In this document: positions 8,976-18,953 of the stretch, piece by piece
Layout of the letters: every line of letters starts with the position of its first letter
How positions within the stretch are numbered: position 1 is the stretch's first letter
Assembly: GCF_028705895.1 (NCBI RefSeq)
Contig: NZ_JAQWCQ010000013.1
Span: 1-64,000, forward strand
Direction: 5' to 3'
From: Massilibacteroides sp.
GTDB lineage: Bacteria; Bacteroidota; Bacteroidia; Bacteroidales; Tannerellaceae
DNA: 64,000 nt
Program-made: the position numbers and the translations under genes
The notes under the pieces: generated by a model
Told to the model about the DNA's origin: nothing
The model's input: only the letters and a program-made list of their open reading frames with translations
The model's database searches: none

Positions 8976-9638
8976 ATGGAAGAATTTAAAAAATATGCAA
9001 CGAAACATTTAAGAATGAGTGGCACTGCTTTGGATAGTTATATGAATATTTCGAGCAGTTACATTTCCCCTACTATCATAGAGGAACGTCAGTTGAATGT
9101 TGCCCAGATGGATGTTTTTTCGCGTTTGATGATGGACAGAATCATCTTTCTCGGAACGCAAATAGACGACTATACAGCGAATGTGATTCAGGCACAGCTG
9201 TTATATTTAGACTCCAGTGATCCAGGTAAGGATATTTCGATCTATATTAATTCCCCCGGCGGATCTGTTTATGCGGGATACGGGATTTATGATACAATGC
9301 AGTTTATTGGTAGTAAAGTCTCTACGATATGCACTGGTATTGCTGCTTCTATGGCCTCTGTGCTGCTTGTTGCAGGAGAAAAAGGTAAACGCTTTGCGTT
9401 ACAACATTCTCGTGTCATGATTCATCAACCATTGGGTGGAACCCAGGGACAGGCCTCTGATATTGAGATTGCAGCGCGCGAGATATTAAAAGTAAAAAAG
9501 GAACTTTATACGATCATCTCCAATCATTCAGGAAAATCATACGAAGAAGTGGAGAAAGATAGTGATCGCGATTACTGGATGACTTCGGAAGAAGCGAAAA
9601 CTTATGGAATGATTGACGACATCCTTACTCGTAAGTGA
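8976..9638 (+). CDS. clpP: ATP-dependent Clp protease proteolytic subunit
   Basis: A serine peptidase (220 residues from this start) that forms the barrel which degrades proteins fed by ClpX. The catalytic Ser125 is in GIAASMAS, His150 in SRVMIHQP, and the oxyanion region in NSPGGSV. The open frame extends upstream to a TTG at 8940, but that would overlap the 5' hairpin and promoter start region. ATG codons at 8967, 8970 and 8976 are all possible; 8976 gives MEEFKKYATK and is taken here. clpX follows after 28 nt, so the two are co-transcribed. Confidence 0.92.
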   Translation: MEEFKKYATKHLRMSGTALDSYMNISSSYISPTIIEERQLNVAQMDVFSRLMMDRIIFLGTQIDDYTANVIQAQLLYLDSSDPGKDISIYINSPGGSVYAGYGIYDTMQFIGSKVSTICTGIAASMASVLLVAGEKGKRFALQHSRVMIHQPLGGTQGQASDIEIAAREILKVKKELYTIISNHSGKSYEEVEKDSDRDYWMTSEEAKTYGMIDDILTRK

Positions 9639-9666
9639 TTGAATTATTGATTTATAGAACAAAGAT

Positions 9667-10896
9667 ATGGCCAAGACGGGCGATGTATGTACTTTTTGCG
9701 GTAGAGGTAGCAGTGATGTAAATCTTCTGATAAACGGGATTTCGGGTGCAATTTGTGATGACTGTGTACAACAAGCATATGAAATTGTAAAAGAACAAAC
9801 GGAAACCAAAAAACGTCCCTTCGGACTGACTAAAAAAGATTTACCCAAACCAGAAGATATTAAAACTTTTCTCGATCAATACGTAATAGGTCAGGATGAT
9901 GCAAAACGATACTTATCGGTTTCAGTGTATAATCATTATAAACGATTGCTTCAGCGGGTGACAACGGATGATGTTGAGATTGAAAAATCCAATATTATTA
10001 TGGTTGGGGCAACAGGTACAGGTAAAACCCTGTTAGCAAGAACTATTGCGAAACTCTTGCATGTGCCTTTTGCTATTGTTGATGCGACGGTTTTGACTGA
10101 AGCTGGATATGTAGGAGAAGATATTGAAAGCATACTGACGCGCTTGTTGCAAGCCTCTGATTACAATGTGGAAGCGGCGCAACGAGGTATTGTGTTTATA
10201 GACGAGATAGATAAGATTGCCAGGAAAAGTGATAACCCATCCATCACCCGTGATGTGAGTGGGGAAGGTGTCCAACAAGGATTGCTTAAATTATTGGAAG
10301 GCTCGATAGTCAATGTTCCACCTCAGGGAGGACGTAAGCATCCGGATCAGAAAATGATCGCAGTAGATACGAAAAATATTTTATTTGTATGTGGAGGCGC
10401 TTTTGATGGAATCGAAAAAAAGATAGCACAACGACTTAACACTCGCGTTGTTGGTTATTCTGCGAACAAAGAGACAAGTGCTGTTGACCGAAATAATTTA
10501 TTAAAGTACATCACTCCTACGGATTTGAAGTCTTTTGGTTTAATTCCTGAAATAATTGGTCGTTTGCCGATTCTTACTTATCTTAACCCTCTTGATAGGT
10601 CAACGTTACGAAGTATCTTAACAGAACCTAAAAATTCAATTATAAAACAATACATAAAATTGTTTGAGATGGATGGAATTGAATTATCGTTTGACGAAGA
10701 GGTGTATGAATATATTGTAGATAAGGCTTTAGAGTTTAAACTGGGGGCTCGGGGTCTTCGCTCTATTGTTGAAGCGATTATGATGGATGCAATGTTTACA
10801 ATGCCTTCACAGAAAAGCAGAACGCTTCATGTCTCATTAGATTATGCAAAAGAGAAATTTGAGAAATCAGATGTTAATCGATTGCAAACGGCTTAG
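9667..10896 (+). CDS. clpX: ATP-dependent Clp protease ATP-binding subunit ClpX
   Basis: A 409-residue AAA+ unfoldase that delivers substrates to ClpP. An N-terminal C4 zinc finger (C8, C11, C30, C33) for dimerisation and substrate binding is followed by Walker A GATGTGKT (around residue 114), Walker [10 protein letters not shown] and a sensor-type C-terminal domain. The family's pore loop (GYVGEDIES) is present. It lies directly after clpP, the usual arrangement. Confidence 0.95.
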   Translation: MAKTGDVCTFCGRGSSDVNLLINGISGAICDDCVQQAYEIVKEQTETKKRPFGLTKKDLPKPEDIKTFLDQYVIGQDDAKRYLSVSVYNHYKRLLQRVTTDDVEIEKSNIIMVGATGTGKTLLARTIAKLLHVPFAIVDATVLTEAGYVGEDIESILTRLLQASDYNVEAAQRGIVFIDEIDKIARKSDNPSITRDVSGEGVQQGLLKLLEGSIVNVPPQGGRKHPDQKMIAVDTKNILFVCGGAFDGIEKKIAQRLNTRVVGYSANKETSAVDRNNLLKYITPTDLKSFGLIPEIIGRLPILTYLNPLDRSTLRSILTEPKNSIIKQYIKLFEMDGIELSFDEEVYEYIVDKALEFKLGARGLRSIVEAIMMDAMFTMPSQKSRTLHVSLDYAKEKFEKSDVNRLQTA

Positions 10897-10925
10897 GTTT
10901 TTGTATATTGTAAAATAAACCAAGT

Positions 10926-13106
10926 ATGGCAAAGAAGGATATATTGGCTGAGGCGCTGAAGACTCATTTTGGTTTTGATACTTTTAAAGGAAATCAAAAA
11001 GCTATAATAGAAAATGTCCTGGCTGGAAAAGATACATTTGTTCTTATGCCTACCGGAGGAGGAAAATCCTTGTGTTATCAATTACCTTCACTGTTGATGG
11101 AAGGAACAGCGATTGTTGTTTCTCCACTTATTGCCTTGATGAAAAATCAGGTAGATGCGATGCGTAATTTTAGTGAGGAAGATGGTATAGCTCATTTTAT
11201 TAATTCTTCCCTCAATAAAAGTGCAATAGAGCAGGTGAAGAGTGATATCATGAGCGGTCGTACGAAACTGCTTTATGTAGCACCTGAATCGCTAACGAAG
11301 GATGAGAATGTGGATTTTCTACGGCAAGTGAATATTTCTTTCTATGCAGTGGATGAAGCACATTGTATTTCGGAATGGGGGCATGATTTCAGACCGGAAT
11401 ATCGTCGGATACGTCCGATTATTAGTGGTATAGGGAAACGTCCCTTGATTGCATTAACGGCCACTGCTACTCCTAAGGTACAACATGATATCCAGAAAAA
11501 TCTTGGTATGATTGATGCTACGGTCTTTAAATCGTCTTTTAATCGCCCTAATCTTTATTACGAGATTCGACAAAAAGATGCGAATATCGATAAGGAGATT
11601 ATTAAGTATATTAAGGCGAATGAAGGTAAATCCGGCATCATTTATTGTTTGAGCCGTAAGAAGGTGGAGGAATTTGCTGATATTTTACGGGCAAATGGTA
11701 TTAAGGCATTATCTTATCATGCCGGAATGGACTCTGTAACACGCTCTGGCAATCAGGATGCATTCCTGATGGAACAGGCTGATGTCATTGTTGCGACTAT
11801 AGCTTTTGGTATGGGGATTGATAAACCTGATGTCCGTTATGTCATACATTATGATATACCTAAGAGTTTGGAAGGGTATTATCAAGAAACCGGTCGTTCT
11901 GGAAGAGACGGAGGCGAAGGGCAGTGTATTGCTTTTTATGCTTACAAAGATCTACAGAAACTGGAAAAGTTTATGCAAGGGAAACCGGTTGCCGAACAAG
12001 AAATCGGAAGGCAATTATTATTGGAGACAGCAGCTTATGCTGAAACAGCTGTTTGTCGCAGAAAAGTTTTGTTACATTATTTTGGCGAAGAATATTTAGA
12101 AGAGAATTGTGGTTGTTGTGATAATTGTTTGAACCCTAAAAAACAAGTGGAAGCAAAGGATTTATTGAGCGCGGTACTGGAAACTGTCAGTGCGCTAAAG
12201 GAAAAATTTAAGACTGAGTATGTTGTAAATATTTTGATGGGTAATGAAACCTCGGAAATACAGTCTTTTAAACATAATGAACTTGAAGTTTTCGGATCCG
12301 GACAGGATGAAGATGAGAAAACATGGAATGCTGTGATACGGCAAGCACTCATTGGAGGATATCTGGAAAAGGATATTGAAAACTATGGTCTTTTAAAAAT
12401 CTCTAAAAAGGGTCAGGCGTTTATGGAAAAGCCTGTTTCTTTTAAAATTATTAAGGACAACGAGTTTGAAGAAGAAGAGGAAGAAACTCCTGTAAGAGGT
12501 GGTGGTACTTGCGCGGTAGATCCCGTCTTGTATTCCATGATGAAGGATTTACGTAAGAAATTATCTAAAAGATTAGAGGTTCCTCCTTTTGTGATTTTTC
12601 AAGATTTGTCGCTGGAGGCTATGGCTACGACCTATCCTGTTACACTTGATGAATTGCAGAATATTCCTGGTGTTGGAGCCGGAAAGGCTAAGCGTTATGG
12701 GCAGGAGTTTATAACGTTGATAAAAAAACATGTTGAGGAGAATGAGATTGAACGTCCTGAGGATTTACGGGTAAGGACAGTGGCAAACAAATCTAAACTT
12801 AAGGTTTGGATTGTTCAAAGTATTGACAGGAAAGTTGCATTAGATGATATTGCTCTGACAAAAGGACTTGAATTTAATGAATTACTTGATGAAATAGAGG
12901 CTATCGTTTACTCAGGAACAAGAATCAATATTGATTATTTCCTGAATGATGTTATGGATGAAGATCATATTCAAGATATTTATGAATATTTTAAAGACTC
13001 TGAGACAGATGGCTTAGAAGATGCAATTGAAGAACTCGGAGGAGATTATACTGAAGAAGAGATACGTTTGGTAAGAATTAAGTTTTTGTCTGAAATGGCT
13101 AACTAA
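10926..13106 (+). CDS. recQ: ATP-dependent DNA helicase RecQ
   Basis: A 726-residue 3'-5' helicase used in recombination and fork repair. Seen: Walker A MPTGGGKS (around residue 42), DEAH box in AVDEAHCISEWGHDF with the aromatic-rich loop, and helicase motifs V/VI (QETGRSGRDG). A zinc-binding RQC segment follows with four Cys (CRRKVLLHYFGE to CGCCDNC, about 376-400), then an HRDC domain (about 530-610, ending in the helix-hairpin-helix NIPGVGAGKAKRYG). A further 100-residue C-terminal extension follows, longer than in Escherichia coli RecQ and usual in Bacteroidetes. The gene lies 29 nt after clpX. Confidence 0.94.
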   Translation: MAKKDILAEALKTHFGFDTFKGNQKAIIENVLAGKDTFVLMPTGGGKSLCYQLPSLLMEGTAIVVSPLIALMKNQVDAMRNFSEEDGIAHFINSSLNKSAIEQVKSDIMSGRTKLLYVAPESLTKDENVDFLRQVNISFYAVDEAHCISEWGHDFRPEYRRIRPIISGIGKRPLIALTATATPKVQHDIQKNLGMIDATVFKSSFNRPNLYYEIRQKDANIDKEIIKYIKANEGKSGIIYCLSRKKVEEFADILRANGIKALSYHAGMDSVTRSGNQDAFLMEQADVIVATIAFGMGIDKPDVRYVIHYDIPKSLEGYYQETGRSGRDGGEGQCIAFYAYKDLQKLEKFMQGKPVAEQEIGRQLLLETAAYAETAVCRRKVLLHYFGEEYLEENCGCCDNCLNPKKQVEAKDLLSAVLETVSALKEKFKTEYVVNILMGNETSEIQSFKHNELEVFGSGQDEDEKTWNAVIRQALIGGYLEKDIENYGLLKISKKGQAFMEKPVSFKIIKDNEFEEEEEETPVRGGGTCAVDPVLYSMMKDLRKKLSKRLEVPPFVIFQDLSLEAMATTYPVTLDELQNIPGVGAGKAKRYGQEFITLIKKHVEENEIERPEDLRVRTVANKSKLKVWIVQSIDRKVALDDIALTKGLEFNELLDEIEAIVYSGTRINIDYFLNDVMDEDHIQDIYEYFKDSETDGLEDAIEELGGDYTEEEIRLVRIKFLSEMAN

Positions 13107-13202
13107 TGATTATAAAAAACACTAAAAATAAAGGACTATATACTTTTTACCTTAGTATAGCGTTTTATTATTTGTGTTTATTTATATAATGTAGTATCAG
13201 AT

Positions 13203-14798
13203 ATGGAAAAAATATTCAAGAAGAAATACTTGTTTTTGTTAAACTTACTGTTAGTTTCGTTCTTTTGTAATGCTCAGATAGGGGCTGATTCAGTTATTAT
13301 GACTGTTGCAGGGAAAGAGGTTTCGCTTGCTGAATTTGAGTATATGGCAGCTAAAAACAATGAGGTTGATTTAAATAATAAAAAATCATTAAATGATTAT
13401 CTTGAATTATTTAAGATCTTTAAATTGAAGGTTGCAGATGCGGAAGATGCCGGATTTGATAAGAAAACTTCTTTTATAAATGAATATGCTAAATATAAGG
13501 CTGAATTAACGAATAGTTATATGTCTGATCCAAAGGGAGAAGAGGCGGCTGTTAGACTAATTTATGATAGAGGAAATAACGTGTTAGATCTAAGCTATAT
13601 TCTTTTCCGTTTTCCAGGAAAGGTTGTTTCTAAAGATACTGTTGCTATTTATGAGAATGCTTTTGACGCATACCGGCGGATTCTAAAGGGTGAAGATTTT
13701 GATGAGGTTGCTGAAAGCTTGAAAAAGGACGATCCGAACTCTGATAAGGTTTATTCAGGGCGTGTTAATTCCTTTTTGCCTCTTAAGGGGCAGAAGGCTT
13801 TTGATAATGCTGCATATTCTCTGGCAGAAGGTGAAGTCTCCAAACCGGTTAGAACATCTTATGGTTATTATATAATAAAGTTGAGTGAAAAGAAACCCAA
13901 TCTGGGACGGATTAAAGTTGCTCATATTTTGTTTAAAGCAGATGAGGGGAGGGATGTTGAATCTGATGACAGCTTGCTCAATGAATCTGAAAAAGTCAGA
14001 GAAAGAATTCTTGCCGGAGAGGATTTCTATGAAATGGCGAAAGAATTTTCTAAAGACCCGGAAAGTGCAAAGAAGGGGGGAGTAATGCCGTTTTTCTCTC
14101 AGGGAATGATGGTTCCCGATTTTGAGAAGGCTGCATTTGAGTTGACGGAAATAGGAGAGGTCTCTAAACCTGTAAAAACTCAATTCGGCTATCATTTGAT
14201 TAAGTTGATCGATAAGAAACCCCGTCCAACTTTTGAGGAGGTAAAAGAATCTATCGCATCTGTTCTAAAAAAAGACGAATGGAACTTCGAATTTTATAAC
14301 GCTTTTGATTCTCGCCTGAAGAAAGAATATAATTATACTTTTTATCCGAAGGCATATGCTGAATTACAAAAAGTTTGTGATTCTTATTTCCCGACGGACT
14401 CAATGTTTTTTAAAAGCGTGGAAAATATGAAGGATACGTTGTTGGTTATCAATAATCAGGCTTTAACGCAACGTGATTTTTCGTATTATTTGCTTCGTTG
14501 TCCTTTTTCAACAAAAACTTATTCAGGTGATTTCATGCAAGAAGTTTATGACTTGTATTTAAGAGATATTGTAACAACTTTTGAAAGGGAAAATTTAGAA
14601 AAAAAATACCCCGAGTATAGTCATCTGTTGCAAGAGTATCGTGATGGTATTTTGTTATTTGAAATTAGTGATGCACGCGTGTGGCAACATCCTGTAGAGG
14701 ATCAACCTGAGTTGGAAAAGTTATGGGTGCAAGAGATTCAGAAAAAATATCCGGTAACAATTAACACTAAATTATTGAAAAAAATAAAGAAACATTAA
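13203..14798 (+). CDS. Periplasmic peptidylprolyl isomerase with two parvulin-like domains (SurA-like)
   Basis: A 531-residue secreted protein with an N-terminal signal peptide ending near FFCNAQ. A degenerate parvulin-like unit (LDLSYILFRFPGK) precedes a clear PpiC domain (RIKVAHILFKAD through PVKTQFGYHLIKL). It should help outer-membrane proteins fold in the periplasm. It starts a tight run of three envelope-folding genes (2-nt gap to the next), then an LptA-like gene, consistent with an outer-membrane biogenesis operon. Confidence 0.85.
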   Translation: MEKIFKKKYLFLLNLLLVSFFCNAQIGADSVIMTVAGKEVSLAEFEYMAAKNNEVDLNNKKSLNDYLELFKIFKLKVADAEDAGFDKKTSFINEYAKYKAELTNSYMSDPKGEEAAVRLIYDRGNNVLDLSYILFRFPGKVVSKDTVAIYENAFDAYRRILKGEDFDEVAESLKKDDPNSDKVYSGRVNSFLPLKGQKAFDNAAYSLAEGEVSKPVRTSYGYYIIKLSEKKPNLGRIKVAHILFKADEGRDVESDDSLLNESEKVRERILAGEDFYEMAKEFSKDPESAKKGGVMPFFSQGMMVPDFEKAAFELTEIGEVSKPVKTQFGYHLIKLIDKKPRPTFEEVKESIASVLKKDEWNFEFYNAFDSRLKKEYNYTFYPKAYAELQKVCDSYFPTDSMFFKSVENMKDTLLVINNQALTQRDFSYYLLRCPFSTKTYSGDFMQEVYDLYLRDIVTTFERENLEKKYPEYSHLLQEYRDGILLFEISDARVWQHPVEDQPELEKLWVQEIQKKYPVTINTKLLKKIKKH

Positions 14799-14800
14799 GA

Positions 14801-15667
14801 ATGCTGATGAAGATTTGTTTTCCTTTTATAGCATTTGTATTTTTGTTGAGTTCGTGTAAAAACAATTCGTCAACAGAAAAAGATATATTGGTTGAAATGA
14901 ACGGGAAAACTTTGTCTAAATCAGAAGTAACGGAAGTTGTTCCTAAAGGAATTTCATTTGAAGATAGCTTATTGTTTGCCGAAAGTTATATTCGCAAATG
15001 GATTAAAGATGAATTGGTTTATAATGTGGCGTTGAAAAATTTAGGAGATGATGCTGCAGAAATAGACCGTTTGGTGGATGCTTACAGAAGATCTTTAATA
15101 CGATACAGATATCAGGAACGTTTAGTGACGGAAAGACTTTCTGTTAATATTCAGGAGAGTGATAAACTGACCTATTTTGAAGAAAATCAGGATCGGTTTA
15201 AACTGGATAATGCAATTGTTAAAGGATTGTTTTTGAAAATACCCGTGGAAGCTCCTGGTTTATCAGATGTGAAAAAATGGTATAAATCTAATAATGTTGA
15301 GTCATTAGAAAAGATCGAAAAATACAGTATTCAAAATGCTAGTATTTATGAATATTTCTATGATCGATGGATTAGGTTTGACGACATAATAGTTAATATT
15401 CCCGTGACAGTATCGAATGTAAATACATTCTTAAAGTCAAATAAACTTGTTGAAGTTTCTGATAGTTCATTCTGTTATCTGTTAAATATCGAGGAATATA
15501 TGTTGTCTGGACAAGTTGCTCCCTATGATTATGCTGAGCCTCGCATTGTAGAGATGCTTACCAATCAGAAGAGAAAAGAATTTGTTGAAGAAATTGAAAA
15601 TGAATTATATAAAGATGCGGTAAGAAATGGTGATGTGAAGTTTCTTTCTAATCGTAACGAACGCTAA
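14801..15667 (+). CDS. Lipoprotein of the SurA-like operon, possible degenerate peptidylprolyl isomerase
   Basis: A 288-residue lipoprotein (signal with lipobox ending at Cys19, then KNNSS). The body is helical and charged. It resembles the N-terminal chaperone part of SurA/PpiD proteins, with a stretch (YFEENQDRFKLDNAIVKGLFLKI) at the place where a parvulin domain would begin, but no complete PpiC motif is visible. It sits between two parvulin-type genes with gaps of 2 and 14 nt, so a role alongside them in outer-membrane protein folding is inferred from context. Confidence 0.7.
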   Translation: MLMKICFPFIAFVFLLSSCKNNSSTEKDILVEMNGKTLSKSEVTEVVPKGISFEDSLLFAESYIRKWIKDELVYNVALKNLGDDAAEIDRLVDAYRRSLIRYRYQERLVTERLSVNIQESDKLTYFEENQDRFKLDNAIVKGLFLKIPVEAPGLSDVKKWYKSNNVESLEKIEKYSIQNASIYEYFYDRWIRFDDIIVNIPVTVSNVNTFLKSNKLVEVSDSSFCYLLNIEEYMLSGQVAPYDYAEPRIVEMLTNQKRKEFVEEIENELYKDAVRNGDVKFLSNRNER

Positions 15668-15681
15668 ATAATACAGATGCA

Positions 15682-17043
15682 ATGAAAAAGTTACTGACTT
15701 TATTCTTTTTGATGTGTAGCTCTTGTCTCTTAATTGCGCAGGAGAATGTGGTTGATGAAATTGTGTGGGTGGTAGGTGATGATGCGATCTTACGGTCGGA
15801 TATTGAAAAGCAACGTTTGTATATGCAGAATGATGGTGAACGTATTGACGGGGATCCTTATTGTGTGATACCGGAACGAATGGCGATTCAAAAACTCTAT
15901 TTGAATCAAGCAAAGATTGATAGTATTGAGGCGGATGAAAATCAGATCATACAAGAAGTGGATAGATGGATTAATTTTGCTATAAATCAAATTGGATCAA
16001 AAGAGAAATTAGAAGAATATTTTAATCAGAAGATTTCTCAGATTAAAGAGGATCGTAAAGAAATGATTCGGGAACAACAAGTAATCCAACAGATGCAGCG
16101 CCAACTTATTGGAGAAATAAAGCTAACACCTGCAGATGTGAGAAAGTATTATAATCAACTACCTCAAGATAGTTTGCCGACAATACCTACAACTGTCGAA
16201 GTGCAGATTATAACTATGGAACCCAAAATATCTTTTGAGGAGATTGACGGGATAAAGGCTCGTTTGAGAGAGTTTACAGATCAGATAACAAAAGGGGAGA
16301 GAGAGTTTTCTACTATTGCTCGTTTGTATTCTGAAGATCCTGAATCTGCTAAACGGGGAGGAGAATTAGGCTTTTTAGGTAAAACGTCGTTACTTCCGGA
16401 ATTTGCTAACGTTGCTTTTAATTTGACTGATCCCAAACGCGTGTCTAATATTGTTGAAACAGAATACGGTTTTCATATTATTCAATTGATAGAGAAAAGA
16501 GGGGATCGTATAAATTGCCGGCATATTTTGCTTCGTCCAAAAGTGTCGGAAAATGAGATGAATGATGCGATGGTAAAAATGGATTCATTGTATACCGATC
16601 TAATGAATAATAAGTTTTCATTTGAAGAAGCTGCAACATTTGTTTCGTATGACAAAGATACAAGAAATAATAAAGGCCTAATGGTGAATTCTAACTATGA
16701 AGGAAACAACCAAGGAACTCCTCGCTTTGAAATGCAGGAACTCCCCCAGGAGATAGGAAAGGTGATTTACAATATGGAGGTAGGGGAGGTTTCTAAGCCA
16801 TTTCGTATGATCACGAATAAACAGAAAGATGTTGTGGCAATCGTGAAGTTAAAAGCTCGTACAGAAAGTCATAAAGCAAATCTTTCCGATGACTATCAGG
16901 CCTTAAAAGGACTTGTGGAAGCTAAAAAACGTGATGAACTACTGAATGACTGGATTTTGAAAAAACAAAAAACAACATATATACGCATTAGTGAAGGCTG
17001 GCGTAATTGTGACTTTCAGTTCCCTGGATGGGTAAAAGAATAA
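15682..17043 (+). CDS. surA: SurA-like periplasmic chaperone/peptidylprolyl isomerase
   Basis: A 453-residue secreted protein with a signal peptide ending near LLIAQ. It has a SurA N-terminal helical domain followed by two parvulin units; the first is clear (ARLYSEDPESAKRGGELGFLGK ... TEYGFHIIQLIEKRG) and the second begins INCRHILLRPK. This domain order matches SurA. Its end overlaps the next gene's start by 16 nt, implying coupled translation with the LptA-like protein. Confidence 0.87.
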   Translation: MKKLLTLFFLMCSSCLLIAQENVVDEIVWVVGDDAILRSDIEKQRLYMQNDGERIDGDPYCVIPERMAIQKLYLNQAKIDSIEADENQIIQEVDRWINFAINQIGSKEKLEEYFNQKISQIKEDRKEMIREQQVIQQMQRQLIGEIKLTPADVRKYYNQLPQDSLPTIPTTVEVQIITMEPKISFEEIDGIKARLREFTDQITKGEREFSTIARLYSEDPESAKRGGELGFLGKTSLLPEFANVAFNLTDPKRVSNIVETEYGFHIIQLIEKRGDRINCRHILLRPKVSENEMNDAMVKMDSLYTDLMNNKFSFEEAATFVSYDKDTRNNKGLMVNSNYEGNNQGTPRFEMQELPQEIGKVIYNMEVGEVSKPFRMITNKQKDVVAIVKLKARTESHKANLSDDYQALKGLVEAKKRDELLNDWILKKQKTTYIRISEGWRNCDFQFPGWVKE

Positions 17044-18623
17044 TTGTGAAGAATCGGTTATTGTTATTATTATTCGTGTTTTTTTGGTTTGTACCCTATT
17101 CTTTTGGACAGGATCAGGATTCTGTATCCCATAAAGCTACCTCTGTTTATTTAGAACATTCCGATTTATTGTCATATGATAAAGAGGTAAAAGCTGACGC
17201 TCAAATATTAAAAGGAAATGTTTGCTTCAGGCACGATAGTTCGTATATGTATTGCGACAGTGCTTATTTCTATGAAGATAATAATTCATTAGAAGCATTC
17301 AGCAATGTTAGAATGGAGCAGGGAGATACACTTTTTGTCTATGGCGATTATCTTATTTATGAAGGTAATATCCAGTTGGCAAGATTGAGGAATAATGTGC
17401 GTATGGTGAACAACCAAGTCACATTATATACAGATAGTCTTAATTATGACAGAACAGTGAATGTCGGATATTATTTTGATGGAGGAAAAATTGTTGATGA
17501 AGAAAATGTTCTTTCTTCTTTTTTGGGAAAATACTCTCCGGATACTAAAATTGCCGTATTTAATGATAGTGTTAAGTTAGATAATCCTCAGTTTGTATTA
17601 ACGTCAGATACTTTAGAATATAGTACTGACAGTAAGATTGCAACAATTTTAGGACCTTCAGTTATCGTTTCAGATAGTGGAACTATCTATACATCTAAGG
17701 GATGGTACGATACGGTAGCTGATAAATCACTTTTGCTGGATCGTTCTGTGGTTGTATCAGGAAATCGGCTGTTAACAGGTGATTCGATTGCATATAATAA
17801 AAATGCGGGCTTGGGTGAAGCCTTTGGGAATATGAGTATCCGCGATACTGTACAAAAGGTAATTTTAGAAGGTAATTACGGGTATTATAACGAGCTGACA
17901 GAATATGCATTTGCTACTGACAGTGCTCGTTTCTTAGAGTATTCAGGTGGAGATACGCTTTATCTTCATGCGGATACATTGGAAATGGTTTCTGTAGATT
18001 CTGTTTATAGAGAGGTTAAGGCTTTTTACGGCGTTCGTTTTTATAGAACAGACTTTCAAGGAGTATGTGATTCTTTGCAACTTAATACACGAGATTCTGT
18101 TCTGTATATGTTCAGAGAACCTATTCTGTGGAATGAACAGTATCAGATACTTGGAGATACAATTTTAATCTTTATGGGAGACAGCGCAATTGATTATGCC
18201 CATGTGAAAGAATATGCATTTTCATCCCAATATATTGATTCGACTTATTATAATCAGTTAAAAGGGAGTGACTTGAAAGCTTATTTTGAAGGAGAGACAG
18301 TGAAGCAAATCGATATTGCAGGAAATGCTGAAATGTTATATTATCCAATAGAAAAAGATGGAAGTTTTATTGGACTAAATGAAACAAAAAGTGGTTTCTT
18401 AAATATTACCCTGAATGAAGGTAAATTGGAGAGACTGGTTGCTAAACCTATGCCAGTGGGTGTTTTGACTCCTATCCCAGACTTGAATCCAGAACAAAAG
18501 TTTCTTAAAGATTTTAAATGGCATGGAGATTTACGGCCTAAGGATAAAAATGATATATTTACAGTTCATACTCGTGAGGCGCAATCTGATGTGCCAAAAA
18601 GAAGTAATAAATTTGTACATTAA
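17028..18623 (+). CDS. OstA/LptA-like periplasmic LPS-transport protein
   Basis: A 531-residue protein with a hydrophobic N-terminal signal (LLLLLFVFFWF, cleavage near FGQ) and a body of repeating short beta strands (patterns such as YDKEVKADAQILKGNVCF and CDSAYFYEDNNSLEAF). These are typical of the OstA beta-jellyroll fold that bridges LPS across the periplasm. It is much longer than E. coli LptA (185 residues), suggesting several jellyroll units. Overlap with the SurA-like gene points to one outer-membrane assembly operon. It could function as LptA or as a related OstA-like protein. Confidence 0.75.
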   Translation: MGKRIIVKNRLLLLLFVFFWFVPYSFGQDQDSVSHKATSVYLEHSDLLSYDKEVKADAQILKGNVCFRHDSSYMYCDSAYFYEDNNSLEAFSNVRMEQGDTLFVYGDYLIYEGNIQLARLRNNVRMVNNQVTLYTDSLNYDRTVNVGYYFDGGKIVDEENVLSSFLGKYSPDTKIAVFNDSVKLDNPQFVLTSDTLEYSTDSKIATILGPSVIVSDSGTIYTSKGWYDTVADKSLLLDRSVVVSGNRLLTGDSIAYNKNAGLGEAFGNMSIRDTVQKVILEGNYGYYNELTEYAFATDSARFLEYSGGDTLYLHADTLEMVSVDSVYREVKAFYGVRFYRTDFQGVCDSLQLNTRDSVLYMFREPILWNEQYQILGDTILIFMGDSAIDYAHVKEYAFSSQYIDSTYYNQLKGSDLKAYFEGETVKQIDIAGNAEMLYYPIEKDGSFIGLNETKSGFLNITLNEGKLERLVAKPMPVGVLTPIPDLNPEQKFLKDFKWHGDLRPKDKNDIFTVHTREAQSDVPKRSNKFVH

Positions 18624-18647
18624 AAATCTATTTTTAAATTAACGAAA

Positions 18648-18953
18648 ATGGCTGTATTTTCTTTTTTTAAAGTACGTAAACCTCGTAAATTTGAGCATAA
18701 GCCTATTTACTGGGATCCCCGAAAGGAGAAATTGGAGGAACGAGAACTGAGAATTAAACGAGAACTTGGCGTTGAAAAACCTTCTGATGAGTATAAACCA
18801 TTAATAAAAGGAACTTTTATTGAAGGTACTTCTCATTTGAAGAAAAGCATTGAACGTGGGGATAGTGTTGATAGTCGGAAGTACAAAAATGTTAGATTAG
18901 CAATTATACTTGTTGTGTTAGCTTTTCTTGGTTGGTTTATTTTTTTGCGATGA
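18648..18953 (+). CDS. Small conserved single-span membrane protein
   Basis: A 101-residue protein with a basic N-terminal half (KVRKPRKFEHKPIYWDPRKEK) and one C-terminal membrane segment (LAIILVVLAFLGWFIFLR), so a cytoplasmic head with a tail anchor is likely. Function is not recognised. Homologues in Bacteroidales have been labelled riboflavin synthase subunit beta in some annotations, which nothing in this sequence supports. Its stop overlaps the mutL start as ATGA. Confidence 0.75.
   Translation: MAVFSFFKVRKPRKFEHKPIYWDPRKEKLEERELRIKRELGVEKPSDEYKPLIKGTFIEGTSHLKKSIERGDSVDSRKYKNVRLAIILVVLAFLGWFIFLR

Noticed and set aside
18932-18949. Longer MutL start at a TTG
   Set aside because: The ATG at 18950 gives the canonical N-terminus and the ATGA overlap with the previous stop; the extra residues are the previous gene's membrane segment read in another frame.
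18648-18953. Riboflavin synthase beta subunit
   Set aside because: A name used for some homologues, but the protein is a short basic segment with a tail anchor and has none of the lumazine synthase features.
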